In this document: positions 18,398-27,776 of the stretch, one piece after another
How the letters are laid out: the number at the start of each line of letters is the position of its first letter
How positions within the stretch are numbered: the first letter of the stretch is position 1
Assembly: GCA_963780045.1 (NCBI GenBank)
Contig: CAVZZZ010000001.1
Location: forward strand, 4,278,001-4,342,000
DNA length: 64,000 nt
Direction of reading: 5' to 3'
From: JANXQG01 sp963780045
Lineage (GTDB): Bacteria; Planctomycetota; Planctomycetia; Pirellulales; Thermoguttaceae
Notes under the pieces: model-generated
Databases searched by the model: none
Seen by the model: only the letters and a program-made list of their open reading frames with translations
What the model was told of the DNA's origin: nothing
Position numbers and translations under genes: made by a program

Positions 18398-18568
18398 CTA
18401 TTCGGTCTTAAGCTTCGCCAGTTCGGCCTCTGCGGCGGCAAGCTGCTTTTCGAGGTTCTTTACCTCGGCCGCGTCGTCCATCTGCTTGCGCGCGCCAGCC
18501 AACTGCTGTTGCAGATTGCTGATCCGGGTGCGGAGGACTTCGGTGCGTTTCTTGGCTTTCTTGTCCAT
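18398..18568 (-). CDS. Small coiled-coil protein, 56 aa
   Basis: From the ATG at 18566-18568 the frame reads MDKKAKKRTEVLRTRISNL, then a continuous heptad pattern (QQQLAGARKQMDD, VKNLEKQLAAAEAELAKLK), ending TE before TAG. The very basic start and the leucine/alanine heptads mark a real small coiled-coil protein. Partner and role are unknown. It lies downstream of cca on the same strand, with a hairpin between. Confidence 0.6.
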   Translation of the reverse strand: MDKKAKKRTEVLRTRISNLQQQLAGARKQMDDAAEVKNLEKQLAAAEAELAKLKTE

Positions 18569-18610
18569 GAGGCGGTTCCTTGAAGGCTTTAGGCTTGCTG
18601 TGACGGGCGT

Positions 18611-18675
18611 GGTGGGACTTCGCTCGCAGGACTCGCTTGTCCCACCCTACGACTCATTTGTCCCACCCTACAACT
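18611..18675. terminator. Hairpin and direct repeat after cca
   Basis: GGTGGGAC (18611-18618) pairs with GTCCCACC (18639-18646). A second copy of TTGTCCCACCCTAC follows at about 18658 and runs into the 3' end of cca. It could end cca transcription. Confidence 0.4.
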
Positions 18676-19942
18676 TTTTTGACAGTGCAATGGCCAATGC
18701 AATTGCTTCTTCTTTCGTGTGTATCTCGCCATCGAGCTGCGCGTCGCGAACGGCCTGCAGGATGTGCTTGAAGGCGGGACCGGGCCGCAGGCCGGCGGCC
18801 CGCAGGTCGTCGCCCGTCACGAGGGGCGGCGGGTCGAGCTGCTCGCGCGGCCAGGCAAGCCGTTCCCGGCACCATGCCGCGACTTCGGCCCCGTCTGGCG
18901 AGAAGACCTCGTAAAATGCAATCAGGCACCCCGCCCATTCGTGTGCAAGCAGCGGTTGAATCTTCGACCACTGCGCCCGAGGCGCGCCCCGCCAGGCATC
19001 TTGAAATTCTACCAGCCAGGCAGCCTCGTCAGTTTCTTTGTTCGATAACTTCCAGCGCAGCCCGACTTCGCGAGCCACGGCCGGACCATGACCGATCAGC
19101 AACCCCGCCAAGGCCAGTGGAAACTCCGGGTCCTGCAGCCGCCCCAGCACTTCCAGCGAGCGATCCAAACGAGCGCGAATTTGCTCGTCATGCGGTTCGA
19201 TCTCCGGCAGTACCGCGGCGGCCAAGCCCAACTCTACCAGGAGCCGCACGCCTTGCACGCGGCCCGGCTCCGTGAGCACGCGGCGCATTTCCATAGCGAT
19301 CCGTTCCGGACTGACCACCGTGATCTGCGCGGCCATTTCGCGGATCGCGGCTGCGGTGTTGGCGTCGATTGTGAAGCCGAACACAGCCGCGAAACGCACC
19401 GCACGAAGCATCCGCAGCTTGTCTTCCGCGAACCGCTGCTGCGGCGAACCGATCGCCCGAATTCGGCCTTGTCGCAAATCTTCTTGCCCGCCGACAAAAT
19501 CAATGACCTCGCCGGCGATCGGGTCGAAGAACATGCCGTTGATGGTGAAGTCGCGGCGCAAAGCATCTTCGCGGGCGGAAGTGAAAGTGACGCTGTCGGG
19601 ATGCCGGCCGTCGCTGTACACCGAGTCCTGGCGGAAGGTGGCCACTTCGATCTGTCCTGCCGGTCGCGGGCCGACGACGGTGATCACGCCGAAGGCCGCG
19701 CCCAGCGGCAAGGTCCGCGTCTTGCCGAACAGCTCGCGAATCTCCTCCGGCCGGGCGTTAGTGGCCACGTCATAATCCTTGGGCCGCCGGCCGAGCACTT
19801 CGTCGCGGACGCAGCCGCCGGCCCAGTACGCCTCAAAGCCGGCCTCGCGGAGCCGCCGGACGACTTTAATTGCAAACTCTCGCGCCGGACCGGCCATCGG
19901 ACATAAAAGGGCAAATTGACGTTGGTGTTCCGCATCGGTCAT
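18668..19942 (-). CDS. cca: CCA tRNA nucleotidyltransferase / poly(A) polymerase family
   Basis: The 424-aa protein has the class II nucleotidyltransferase core: AYWAGGCVRDEVLGRRPKDY with the metal-binding D-x-D in KDYDVAT (about residues 40-65). IEVATFRQD and ALRRDFTINGMFFDPI follow, and RMLRAVRFAAVFGFTID begins the head-to-neck region. The C-terminus is a helical tail without an HD domain. It adds or repairs 3'-CCA on tRNAs, or polyadenylates RNA; the two cannot be told apart by motif. The frame is intact. It is transcribed divergently from malQ. Confidence 0.9.
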   Translation of the reverse strand: MTDAEHQRQFALLCPMAGPAREFAIKVVRRLREAGFEAYWAGGCVRDEVLGRRPKDYDVATNARPEEIRELFGKTRTLPLGAAFGVITVVGPRPAGQIEVATFRQDSVYSDGRHPDSVTFTSAREDALRRDFTINGMFFDPIAGEVIDFVGGQEDLRQGRIRAIGSPQQRFAEDKLRMLRAVRFAAVFGFTIDANTAAAIREMAAQITVVSPERIAMEMRRVLTEPGRVQGVRLLVELGLAAAVLPEIEPHDEQIRARLDRSLEVLGRLQDPEFPLALAGLLIGHGPAVAREVGLRWKLSNKETDEAAWLVEFQDAWRGAPRAQWSKIQPLLAHEWAGCLIAFYEVFSPDGAEVAAWCRERLAWPREQLDPPPLVTGDDLRAAGLRPGPAFKHILQAVRDAQLDGEIHTKEEAIALAIALSKKL

Positions 19943-20055
19943 GGGTCATTGAATCGTAACAAAACCGTCATCGGAATGGTAGCCGATCGGAACGGTGAAA
20001 ACCGTGTACAATCGTGGCACACCGAATTCCCGATTGCATTGGAAACGCGCCGCGA

Positions 20056-21925
20056 ATGACGCATCGATCAGACGAAACCCATCTTGACGAAGTGTCGGAC
20101 TACCGTTGGGAGGAGATTTTCGCCGACACTCCTCCCGATATTCTGGAAGCGTTGGGCGGGCGCGATGCGAACCGCTTTTCGCCGGGAATAGAGCCGGTCC
20201 GCGTCCTACGCGCCGGCGCCGCTGTTGCCTGGCGGTACGCCGGCGAAATCGTACTGGAAGACGGCTCGCGGCGGCCCGTCACCGACGCGCTGCCGGCCGA
20301 TCTGCCGCTGGGCTATCACGATTTTTATCCTACCGCCGGCGATTGGAAGACGCGCGTTATCGTCACGCCTTGGAAGTGCGCCGAGCCGCCGGCGCGGGCT
20401 TGGGGCTGGGCCGTGCAGCTCCACAGCGCGCGTTTGCGCCGAAGTTGGGGCATCGGCGATCTGGCCGATTTGCGGCGGCTATCTATCTGGTCGGCCGAGT
20501 TGGGCGCCGGCGTGATGCTTGTTAATCCGCTGGGGGCGCCCGCGCCGGTCGTGCCGCAGGCGGCCAGTCCGTATTATCCCAGCACGCGGCGCTTCCGCAA
20601 TCCGCTCTATCTGTGCGTCCAAGACGTGCCGGGAGCCGAACAACTGGGACCACAGCTTGCCCGGCTCGCCAACGAGGCCCGCGCACTTAACGCCGAGCCG
20701 CGTCTGGACCGCGATCGTGTCTTTGCATTAAAAGATCGAGCCTTGAGGATGATCTGGGAGAACTGCGGAAAGGGGGACAGTCCCATTATCGCTGATACGA
20801 AAATCGGGACAGTCCCCTTCGATGCTTTTTGCCATGAACACGGGCCACCGCTAAAGCGCTATGCCGCATTCTGTGCCCTGGCCGAAAAGTTCGGGCCAAA
20901 TTGGCGGACCTGGCCGAGCGAATATCGGCGGCCCGACAATTCGCAAGTGGGCCGTTTCGCGGACGACCATAAGGCGGCCGTCGACTACCATGCTTGGCTG
21001 CAATGGCTGATTGATCTGCAACTGACCGCTGCCGCCGAGTGGACCGGCATCACGCAGGACTTACCGATCGGCTTCGACCCCGGCGGAGCGGATGCCTGGG
21101 AATGGCAAGACCTGCTCGTCCCGCAGATGACCGTCGGTGCACCGCCCGATGAGTTCAATGCCGACGGCCAGAATTGGAACCTGCCGCCGTTCCATCCGGG
21201 GCGGCTTCGCGCGGCGGCCTACGAACCGTTTGTGCAGACGATCCGGGCAGCCCTGCGCCGGGCGTGCGGGCTGCGGATCGATCATGTGATGGGCCTCTTC
21301 CGGCTATGGTGGGTTCCGCATGGTCAAAATCCGCAAAAGGGATGTTACGTCCGTTACCCGGCCGACGACCTGCTGGGCATTGCCGCGCTGGAAAGCCATC
21401 GCGCCGGCGCGTTTATTGTGGGCGAAGACCTGGGCACCGTCGAGCCGGGCGTCCGCGAGCGGCTGGCGGCGCGGCGGATGCTCTCCTGCCGCCTGCTCTG
21501 GTTTGAACCGACGCCGCCGCGGGAATATCCCGAACTGGCGATGGCCAGCATCACCACGCACGATCTGCCGACGGTCGCCGGCCTCTGGAGCGGGGCCGAT
21601 GAAGCCGCGCAACGCGCGATCGGACTGACTGTCGGCGAGGGAATGAAGAAGCTTCGCGATCACGTTCGCAATCTTCTGGAAGTAGAAAACGACGCTGCGG
21701 TGGACGACGTGATCGAGCGGGCCTACCACCGTCTGGCGGAATCCCCGTCGCGGATTGTGACGGCCACGTTGGAAGACGCCCAGGCGGTGGCCGAGCGGCC
21801 GAACATGCCCGGCACAATCGACCAATGGCCCAATTGGTCGTTACGCGCTGCCGCAGGACATTGAAACTATGATCGCGTCGGACTTGCCAAGGCGGATTGC
21901 ACTGGCATTAGCGCAGCGATCATAA
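20056..21925 (+). CDS. malQ: 4-alpha-glucanotransferase, frameshift near 3' end
   Basis: A GH77 amylomaltase, which transfers alpha-1,4-glucan segments. Family signatures are HSARLRRSWGIGDLADLRR, SPYYPSTRRFRNPLYL, LRIDHVMGLFRLWWVPHG (nucleophile Asp), FIVGEDLGTVEPGV (acid/base Glu) and ASITTHDLPTVAGLW. The frame breaks at 21844-21848, after NWSLR; continuing in the next frame gives ALPQDIETMIASDLPRRI to TAA at 21923-21925. Restoring one GC there gives 624 codons. Residues about 239-254 (KGDSPIIADTKIGTVP) are an in-frame repeat insertion not expected in the family. The ATG at 20056 is preferred over an upstream GTG at 20014. Confidence 0.9.
20771..20819. repeat. GGGACAGTCCC element inside malQ
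   Basis: Two near-palindromic GGGACAGTCCC units (about 20774 and 20807) in the same coding sequence encode an extra 16-17 residues. The unit looks like an intergenic repeat that has landed in frame. Confidence 0.65.
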
Positions 21926-21980
21926 CAGCCTTATAGAGAGCAAGCTGGCGACGCTGCTTCAAACACACGGGGCACTGGAC

Positions 21981-22385
21981 ATGGGCATAACTCGGAATCG
22001 CGGTTCGATGGTCAGGGCACGATTTTTCCTGTCTCTGCACATTACTTTCGGAGCTATGGTCTTGGGTTTGCTGCTTGTATGCGTTCCGACGTGCGAAAGA
22101 TTGTTCAAGGAGTATGGCGTGCCACAGCGGGATTCCACGGCATTGTTGTTCCATATCTCACATGTAGCTGCCAAGTATGGGTTGATCTTGTTTCCTGGCG
22201 TATTCATAAGTGATTTCGCAGTTATGTTCATGCTATACAAAATGCGTCGCGAGAGCGCCGCCAGAACGTGGGGATACTTGGCGTTGCTGGCGGCGATACT
22301 CTTTATTGGCTGGGGGTTCCTTGCTGTAGCAATGCCGTTAATTACTCCTCGCGCGCCTGGAGGTCTAAGCGAGGGACGTGGGTAA
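21981..22385 (+). CDS. Small integral membrane protein, 134 aa, unknown function
   Basis: Three hydrophobic segments are visible: FFLSLHITFGAMVLGLLLV (about residues 15-33), YGLILFPGVFISDFAVMFML (about 64-83) and WGYLALLAAILFIGWGFLAV (about 96-115). A short basic N-terminus and a proline/glycine-rich tail flank them. No family is recognised. The Met at 22008 is an alternative start. It follows malQ by 55 bases on the same strand. Confidence 0.6.
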   Translation: MGITRNRGSMVRARFFLSLHITFGAMVLGLLLVCVPTCERLFKEYGVPQRDSTALLFHISHVAAKYGLILFPGVFISDFAVMFMLYKMRRESAARTWGYLALLAAILFIGWGFLAVAMPLITPRAPGGLSEGRG

Positions 22386-22402
22386 AAAAGCGGAGGCCGG
22401 AA

Positions 22403-22522
22403 AAGCAGCGTAAGGTCTTTGTCTTTCGCGTCGTCTATTGCCGCAAGTTCGAACCAGGCACGGGCGAGTATCCTGTCGGCTGCGAATTCGTGAAGCGAAT
22501 CGACCGGCCAACGGGACACTAG
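22403..22522 (+). pseudogene. Possible PilZ-domain C-terminal remnant
   Basis: The frame reads RKVFVFRVVYCRKFEPGTGE, then YPVGCEFVKRIDRP. The strand-turn-strand pattern ending Y-x-V-G-C-x-F-V resembles the last strands of PilZ domains. No start or upstream PilZ motif (RxxxR) is present, so it is at best a fragment. It overlaps the 3' end of rlmN by 4 bases on the opposite strand. Confidence 0.3.
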
Positions 22523-23604
22523 GCGAGTTGCGCTTCCGCCCGCCGCAACTGCCCGCAGGCAGCGTTAATCCGCGCTCCCTTGCGATGGCGAATGGCCACG
22601 GTCAGGCCGCCGCGCTCGAGGATTTCGACGAAACGCTTTACCGCCGCGGGCCGCGGCGTGCGGAAGTCCAGGCCGGAGACGGGATTGTACGGAATCAGGT
22701 TCACCAGCGAGGGGCGGCCGCGGAGCAGATCGACCAGTTGGTTCGCCTCCACGGGGCTGTCGTTCACGCCGGCCAACAAAATGTATTCGTAGGTCACGCG
22801 GCGGCCCGTCTTTTCAAAATACTCGTCGGCCGCGGACATGATGGCTTCGATGCCGATGCGGGAGTTGGTCGGCATGAGCCTGGTCCGCAATTCGTCATTC
22901 GGGGCGTGCAGCGAGACGGCCAGGTGGTATTGGCAATTCTGTTGGGCCAGCCGGCGGATGCCCGGCGGCAGGCCGACCGTAGAGATCGTGATCTTGCGGA
23001 CGCCGATGCCCAGCCCGTCCTTGGCGGACGCGGCGGCCAGGGCGGGCATGAGCCGGTCGAGGTTCGCCAGCGGCTCGCCCATGCCCATGCAGACGATGTG
23101 GCTGAGCCGTTCTTCGGGCTTCAGCAGAAGTTGCAGCCGCAGCATCTGTTCGACGATTTCGCCGGTGGTGAGGTTACGGGCGAGGCCGCCCAGCCCCGTG
23201 GCGCAGAAGGCGCACTTCATTGCGCAGCCGACTTGCGTGCTGATGCACATAGCGCAATGGCCCTTGTCGTCGCGTAGCAGGACGCACTCGATTTGCGCGG
23301 GACGTTCTTCCAAGCGGACGGCACGCGGAGCGTGCCTGCTACTTTGTCCCTCGGGCAGCGTGAGCAGCAGCTTCTCGGTTCCGTCCGCGTCTTGGCGGTG
23401 GACGGCGATTTCAGACGTCCAGATCTCGAACTCGGCCGCAAGCTCCGCTCGCAACGATTGCGGCAGATCGGTCATGGCATCCCAGTGCGAGGCCCGCTGC
23501 CCGAAGAACCATTTGCGGACCTGGGCAGCCCGATATGCCGGCTGGCCGTGCTGACGCATCCAGTCGCGGAGTTGTTCCGGCGATTCATCGAGAATGTGAC
23601 CCAT
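22519..23604 (-). CDS. rlmN: Dual-specificity 23S rRNA/tRNA adenine-C2 methyltransferase
   Basis: RlmN is a radical SAM enzyme that methylates A2503 of 23S rRNA and A37 of some tRNAs. The 361-aa product has STQVGCAMKCAFCATG, whose C-x3-C-x2-C binds the 4Fe-4S cluster, MGMGEPLANLD, ITISTVGLPPGI and LAVSLHAPNDELR. The resolving Cys near the C-terminus is in INAACGQLR. Between LPEGQ and IECVLLRDD there is an extra block SSRHAPRAVRLEERPAQ that is not expected in the family. It is encoded by an in-frame palindromic repeat. The frame is otherwise intact and the protein may still fold, since the insertion lies before the radical SAM core. Confidence 0.93.
   Translation of the reverse strand: MGHILDESPEQLRDWMRQHGQPAYRAAQVRKWFFGQRASHWDAMTDLPQSLRAELAAEFEIWTSEIAVHRQDADGTEKLLLTLPEGQSSRHAPRAVRLEERPAQIECVLLRDDKGHCAMCISTQVGCAMKCAFCATGLGGLARNLTTGEIVEQMLRLQLLLKPEERLSHIVCMGMGEPLANLDRLMPALAAASAKDGLGIGVRKITISTVGLPPGIRRLAQQNCQYHLAVSLHAPNDELRTRLMPTNSRIGIEAIMSAADEYFEKTGRRVTYEYILLAGVNDSPVEANQLVDLLRGRPSLVNLIPYNPVSGLDFRTPRPAAVKRFVEILERGGLTVAIRHRKGARINAACGQLRRAEAQLA
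23300..23347. repeat. GGCACGC-palindrome element inside rlmN
   Basis: GGCACGCGGAGCGTGCC (23320-23336) is a perfect 7-bp stem with a 3-nt loop, flanked by AGTAGCA and GTCCGC. The intergenic sequence at 48983-49010 carries the same block (AGGTAGCAGGCACACTCCGC), showing it is a dispersed repeat. Confidence 0.7.
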
Positions 23605-23746
23605 ATTGCTATTCTACCGCAGGCTCCTACTGTCGGAAGGGACTGAACAACCGACCTTGCGCTACGAGCCGGGCTAGGCAGCGATTGACAGCTTGCCGCG
23701 AAACTCGCACAATATACAGCGTCATCCCACAATCAGGGCAACGATC

Positions 23747-24463
23747 ATGTCGAATTACCCTCCGCCTGGAATGCAAACCGCTTATCCTCAGCCGGGCTAT
23801 CCGCCACCGCCCCCGCAACCCTCCGGATGCGGAGGCTGTCTGGGGAAGATCTTCATCCTGCTGGGCGTGTTGTTCTTCCTGTTGATCGTGGCCTGCTGCG
23901 GTGGCGGCTTCTATTTGCGGTCCTACTTCAAGAATTCGATCACGCAGCAAGCGACGGAAATACAATCCATACGCGACGACATCACTTCCATCGATATCCC
24001 CGATCCTCCGTTGTCGCCGGCATTCGGCGGCCGGTTTAAGATGCCCGTCTCGGGGACGTTTCTGGGCCAAGGGGCGGGGTATACGGCGCCCAACAACAAG
24101 GCGTTACTCGTCGTGGCGTCGTTTAGCGACGCGTTCGGGCCGCAATTCAAGGACCAACTTGTCAAGGCCCTGGAGAATGGACCGGGCGGCAACGCCGGCG
24201 GCAATGACCAGTCGCACGAAGAGCTCAAGGACGTCAAGAAGTCGGAGGTGGAGCGGACGATTCGCGGCGAAAAGGCGGTCTTCAGCGTATTCGAGGGAGT
24301 AGGCGTCAAAAGCGGCGCCAAGAAGATCCAGGTGCAAGGGGAGTTCGCAGGAAAAATCGGCGCCTCCTTCCTGTTTATTTCCGCGGAAGAAGACACGCTT
24401 TCCCGGAAAAAGGTCGACCGCATCATCAACTCGATCGACGGCGGCCAAGCTGAAAAGAAGTAG
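23747..24463 (+). CDS. Membrane-anchored hypothetical protein
   Basis: The 238-aa product has a proline-rich cytoplasmic N-terminus (MSNYPPPGMQTAYPQPGYPP). One transmembrane helix follows (KIFILLGVLFFLLIVACC, about residues 35-52), then an exported domain of mixed strands containing GGRFKMPVSGTFLGQGAGYT, ALLVVASFSD and EKAVFSVFEGVG, ending in a lysine-rich tail. The Pro-rich leader plus single helix layout is common in planctomycete envelope proteins. No function is assigned. The ATG at 23747 directly precedes the Pro-rich segment. Confidence 0.7.
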   Translation: MSNYPPPGMQTAYPQPGYPPPPPQPSGCGGCLGKIFILLGVLFFLLIVACCGGGFYLRSYFKNSITQQATEIQSIRDDITSIDIPDPPLSPAFGGRFKMPVSGTFLGQGAGYTAPNNKALLVVASFSDAFGPQFKDQLVKALENGPGGNAGGNDQSHEELKDVKKSEVERTIRGEKAVFSVFEGVGVKSGAKKIQVQGEFAGKIGASFLFISAEEDTLSRKKVDRIINSIDGGQAEKK

Positions 24464-24522
24464 CGGGACGATTCTCTGGTGGACTGAACCGCCAGCGGAG
24501 CTGGTTCCTGGCGCGTGCTGCC

Positions 24523-25809
24523 TTACCGCCGCTCCATCGGCACGTAGTCCTGCTTGGCGTTGCCGATATAGACCTGCCGCGGGCGAAGGATCCGGCTCGT
24601 CGGGTCGTCGTGCTGCTCCTTCCACTGCGCGATCCAGCCGGGCAGGCGGCCCATGGCGAAGCAGACGGTGAACATGTCCGTGGGAATGCCCAGGCTGCGG
24701 AGGATAATGCCGCTGTAAAAATCGACATTCGGATAGAGCTTGCGTTCGACGAAGTAAGGATCGACCAGGGCCAGCTCCTCGAGCTTCCGCGCAATGTCCA
24801 AGAGCGGGTCTTTGATCTTCCGCTGGGCAAGCACCTTGTCGCACACCGACTTGAGGATTTTGGCCCGCGGATCGTAGTTCTTGTAGACCCGGTGCCCAAA
24901 GCCGAAGAGCTTGAACGGGTTCGACTTGTCTTTGGCGGCCTCGATGCATTCCCCGGGCGACATGCCGCCGTGGTGGATGCGTTCGAGCATTTCCACGACC
25001 TCGACGTTGGCGCCGCCGTGCAGCGGTCCCCACAGCGCGCACACCGCCGCGGCGCAGGAGGCGAAGAGGTTCGCCCGCGACGAGCCGACCAGCCGCGCCG
25101 TCGACGTGCTGCAGTTCTGTTCGTGATCGGCATGGAGGATAAATATCAGGTTCAGCGCGTCCTCGATTTCCGGCGTGATGTGATGCTGCTGGTACGGCAG
25201 CGAGAACATCATGTGCAGGAAGTTCGCGCAGTAGCGCATGCTGGGGTCGGGATAAATGAACGGCAGTCCCAGCGAATGGCGATAGGAAAACGCGGCGATC
25301 GTGCGAACTTTGCTGATCAGACTGGCGGCGACTTCCTCAAACGAGTCTTCGTCGCCCAGCGCGAGAAACTGCTGATGGTAACAAGCCAAACTGCTCAACG
25401 ACGAGGAGAGTATCGCCATCGGCGGCGCGTCGGCCGGGATGTGCTGGAACTGGTACTTCATTCCCTCGTGCAGCAGCTCACTTTGCGTCAATCGCAGGCT
25501 GAAGCCGTCCTTCTCGTCCTTCGTCGGCAGCCGGCCAAAAATCAAGAGCCAGGCAACCTCTATGAAGTTCGGCCGCTGCGTAAATTGCTCGATGGGGATG
25601 CCCCGATAGCGAAGAATGCCCGCGTCGCCGTCGATAAAAGTGATCGTGCTTTTGCAAACCGCGGTGCTGGAGAGCGACGGATCGTAGGTGGTCAAGCCGG
25701 TGTCGTCGCGAAGCCGGCTGATGTCCAGCGCCTTTTCGCCTTCTGTCCCGACAACGACGGGCAGCTCAATCTTTTTGTCCCCATAACAGAGCATCGCTTT
25801 TTCAGCCAT
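24523..25809 (-). CDS. gltA: Citrate synthase
   Basis: The enzyme condenses acetyl-CoA and oxaloacetate to citrate at the entry of the TCA cycle. The 428-aa product carries GDAGILRYRGIPIEQF (N-terminal signature), a catalytic His in FILHADHEQNCSTSTARLVG, LWGPLHGGANVEVVEML, and FGFGHRVYKNYDPRAKIL with a second catalytic His. VDFYSGIILRSLGIPTDMFT holds the active-site Asp region. Length and motifs fit the hexameric, NADH-sensitive bacterial type I. The frame is intact. It is divergent from bcp, with a 197-base spacer. Confidence 0.96.
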   Translation of the reverse strand: MAEKAMLCYGDKKIELPVVVGTEGEKALDISRLRDDTGLTTYDPSLSSTAVCKSTITFIDGDAGILRYRGIPIEQFTQRPNFIEVAWLLIFGRLPTKDEKDGFSLRLTQSELLHEGMKYQFQHIPADAPPMAILSSSLSSLACYHQQFLALGDEDSFEEVAASLISKVRTIAAFSYRHSLGLPFIYPDPSMRYCANFLHMMFSLPYQQHHITPEIEDALNLIFILHADHEQNCSTSTARLVGSSRANLFASCAAAVCALWGPLHGGANVEVVEMLERIHHGGMSPGECIEAAKDKSNPFKLFGFGHRVYKNYDPRAKILKSVCDKVLAQRKIKDPLLDIARKLEELALVDPYFVERKLYPNVDFYSGIILRSLGIPTDMFTVCFAMGRLPGWIAQWKEQHDDPTSRILRPRQVYIGNAKQDYVPMERR

Positions 25810-26006
25810 TTGAGTCTCCCGCCGAGTTGTTCGGACAATCTCTCTCCCATTTTGATCATATCGGTCTTTGCCGCAACTTCAATGGGGGCCGCGATTTTCG
25901 CCCGTTTGGACCCAGTCCACGACTATTCGGCGCGAGTCAAAAATGTCACCCGCCCTTGTCCGCCGGCGCTGGACCGTCAAAAATATGGACACGAGGAGAC
26001 CAAACG

Positions 26007-26488
26007 ATGACAGAAACAACCACGATGTCCGGCAAAGCGCCGGCATTTTCCCTCTCGAATCAGGACGGCAAGAAGGTATCGTTGAAAGATCTTGCCGGAC
26101 AATGGGTCGTGCTTTACTTTTATCCCAAGGACGACACGCCCGGTTGCACGATCCAGGCGTGCGAGTTCACCACAAACTGGGACAAGTTCCAGAAGCTTTC
26201 GGCGCACGTGATTGGCGTAAGCCCCGATTCGGCCGAAAGCCATCAGGCCTTCATCGCCAAGCACAAATTGCGGATCGAGTTGTTGAGCGATCCGGACCAC
26301 CAGGTGATGGAAAAATACGGCGCTGGGGCGAAAAGAACAACTACGGCAAGATCACCGAAGGCGTATTGCGGACGACGGTCTTGATTGATCCTGAAGGCCA
26401 GATCGCGCATTACTGGCCGAAGGTCAAGGCCGCCGGGCACGCCGAGGCGGTGGCGGAAACGCTGGCGGAGCTGCATGCGGAAAAGTAA
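26007..26488 (+). CDS. bcp: Thioredoxin-dependent peroxiredoxin (BCP/PrxQ type), frameshifted
   Basis: This peroxiredoxin reduces hydroperoxides using thioredoxin. The N-terminal frame gives GKAPAFSLSNQDGKKVSLKD, the peroxidatic Cys in YFYPKDDTPGCTIQACEFTT (second Cys five residues on, the PrxQ pattern), and IGVSPDSAESHQAF. Near 26322 the frame changes. The next frame gives WGEKNNYGKITEGVLRTTVL and IDPEGQIAHYW to the stop. Adding one base makes 161 codons, the normal length. It ends immediately before the lysA ATG, so the two are co-transcribed. An alternative start is the second Met (26025). Confidence 0.88.
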
Positions 26489-27739
26489 ATGAGCTTCTCT
26501 ACTAAACGAACTCACATTGCCGGCATTCCGGTCGGCGATATTGCCCGGCGGTTCGGCACGCCGACCTACGTCTACGATGCTGCTACCATCCTGCGGCGCT
26601 TGGCCGAACTGGCGGCGTTCGACCACGTGCGCTACGCGCAAAAGGCCTGCTCGAACCTGGCCGTGCTCGATCTCTTGCGGCGAAACGGGGCGCTGGTCGA
26701 TGCCGTAAGCGCGGGCGAGGTCCAGCGCGCGCTGGCCGCCGGCTATATTGCTGACGGTGAGCCGCCGCCGCTGGTTTACACGGCCGACATCTTCGACGCC
26801 GAAGCGCTGGACCTCTGCGTGCAGAGGAATATCCACGTCAACTGCGGCTCGCCCGACATGATCGAACAACTCGGCTGCCGGGCGCCGGGCCGCGCGATCA
26901 CGCTCCGCGTCAATCCGGGCTTCGGCCACGGCCACAGCCGCAAGACGAACACCGGCGGCGACCAGTCGAAGCACGGTATCTGGCACGAGCAATTGGGCCT
27001 TTGCCTGGAAATCGCAGCGCGTCATCAATTGACGATCAGCGGATTACACATGCACATTGGTTCGGGCACGGACCTGGAGCACCTTTCGCAAGTCTGCGCG
27101 GCGATGGAGCAGGCAGTCGCGACGATCGGCCCCACGGTAACGTCCATCAGCGCGGGCGGAGGTCTACCGGCGATCTATCGGCCCGACGAGGCGCACGTCG
27201 ATCTGGCCGCTTACTTTGCGCTTTGGGACGCCGCACGCAAGCGGCTGGAAAGCCGTTTCGGCCACGCCGTCTCGCTGGAAATCGAGCCGGGCCGGTATCT
27301 TGTGGCCGAAAGCGGGTTCCTTGTGGCCGAAATCCGTTCCGTCAAGCGGCAGGGCGAGCATTGGTTTTATCTACTCGATGCCGGCTTCAACAACTTGGCG
27401 CGGCCCATTCTTTACGGCTCTTATCATCCGATGTCCATCGTGCCCCGTGATGCGGCACCGCGCCCGGAGCGGGAAGTGATCGTCGGCGGACCGTTGTGCG
27501 AGTCGGGCGACATCTTCACCCAGTCCGAAGGAGGCTTCGTATCTCCGCGGCGGCTGCCGGAGGCCGAGGCAGGTCAGTTGCTGGTGATCGAATGCGCCGG
27601 GGCTTACGGCTTCGTGATGGGCTCGAACTACAATTCCCGGCCGCTCGCGGCCGAAGTGTTGATTCGCGACGGCCGGGCCGATCTCGTCCGCAAGCGGCAG
27701 ACGTTCGAAGACCTTGTTCGCGGAGAGATCATTCCCTAA
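26489..27739 (+). CDS. lysA: Diaminopimelate decarboxylase
   Basis: This PLP enzyme converts meso-diaminopimelate to L-lysine. In the 416-aa product the PLP lysine is in VRYAQKACSNLAVL (about residue 50). Family blocks are GALVDAVSAGEVQRAL, TLRVNPGFGHGH, SGLHMHIGSGTDLEHL, ISAGGGLPAIYR, EIEPGRYLVAESG and the substrate-binding VGGPLCESGDIF. The fold type III layout is complete and the frame is intact. It begins the base after the bcp stop codon, an operon arrangement. Confidence 0.95.
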   Translation: MSFSTKRTHIAGIPVGDIARRFGTPTYVYDAATILRRLAELAAFDHVRYAQKACSNLAVLDLLRRNGALVDAVSAGEVQRALAAGYIADGEPPPLVYTADIFDAEALDLCVQRNIHVNCGSPDMIEQLGCRAPGRAITLRVNPGFGHGHSRKTNTGGDQSKHGIWHEQLGLCLEIAARHQLTISGLHMHIGSGTDLEHLSQVCAAMEQAVATIGPTVTSISAGGGLPAIYRPDEAHVDLAAYFALWDAARKRLESRFGHAVSLEIEPGRYLVAESGFLVAEIRSVKRQGEHWFYLLDAGFNNLARPILYGSYHPMSIVPRDAAPRPEREVIVGGPLCESGDIFTQSEGGFVSPRRLPEAEAGQLLVIECAGAYGFVMGSNYNSRPLAAEVLIRDGRADLVRKRQTFEDLVRGEIIP

Positions 27740-27776
27740 CCGCTTGCTTGAGCCATATTCGCCGCGGCAGAGTCGC

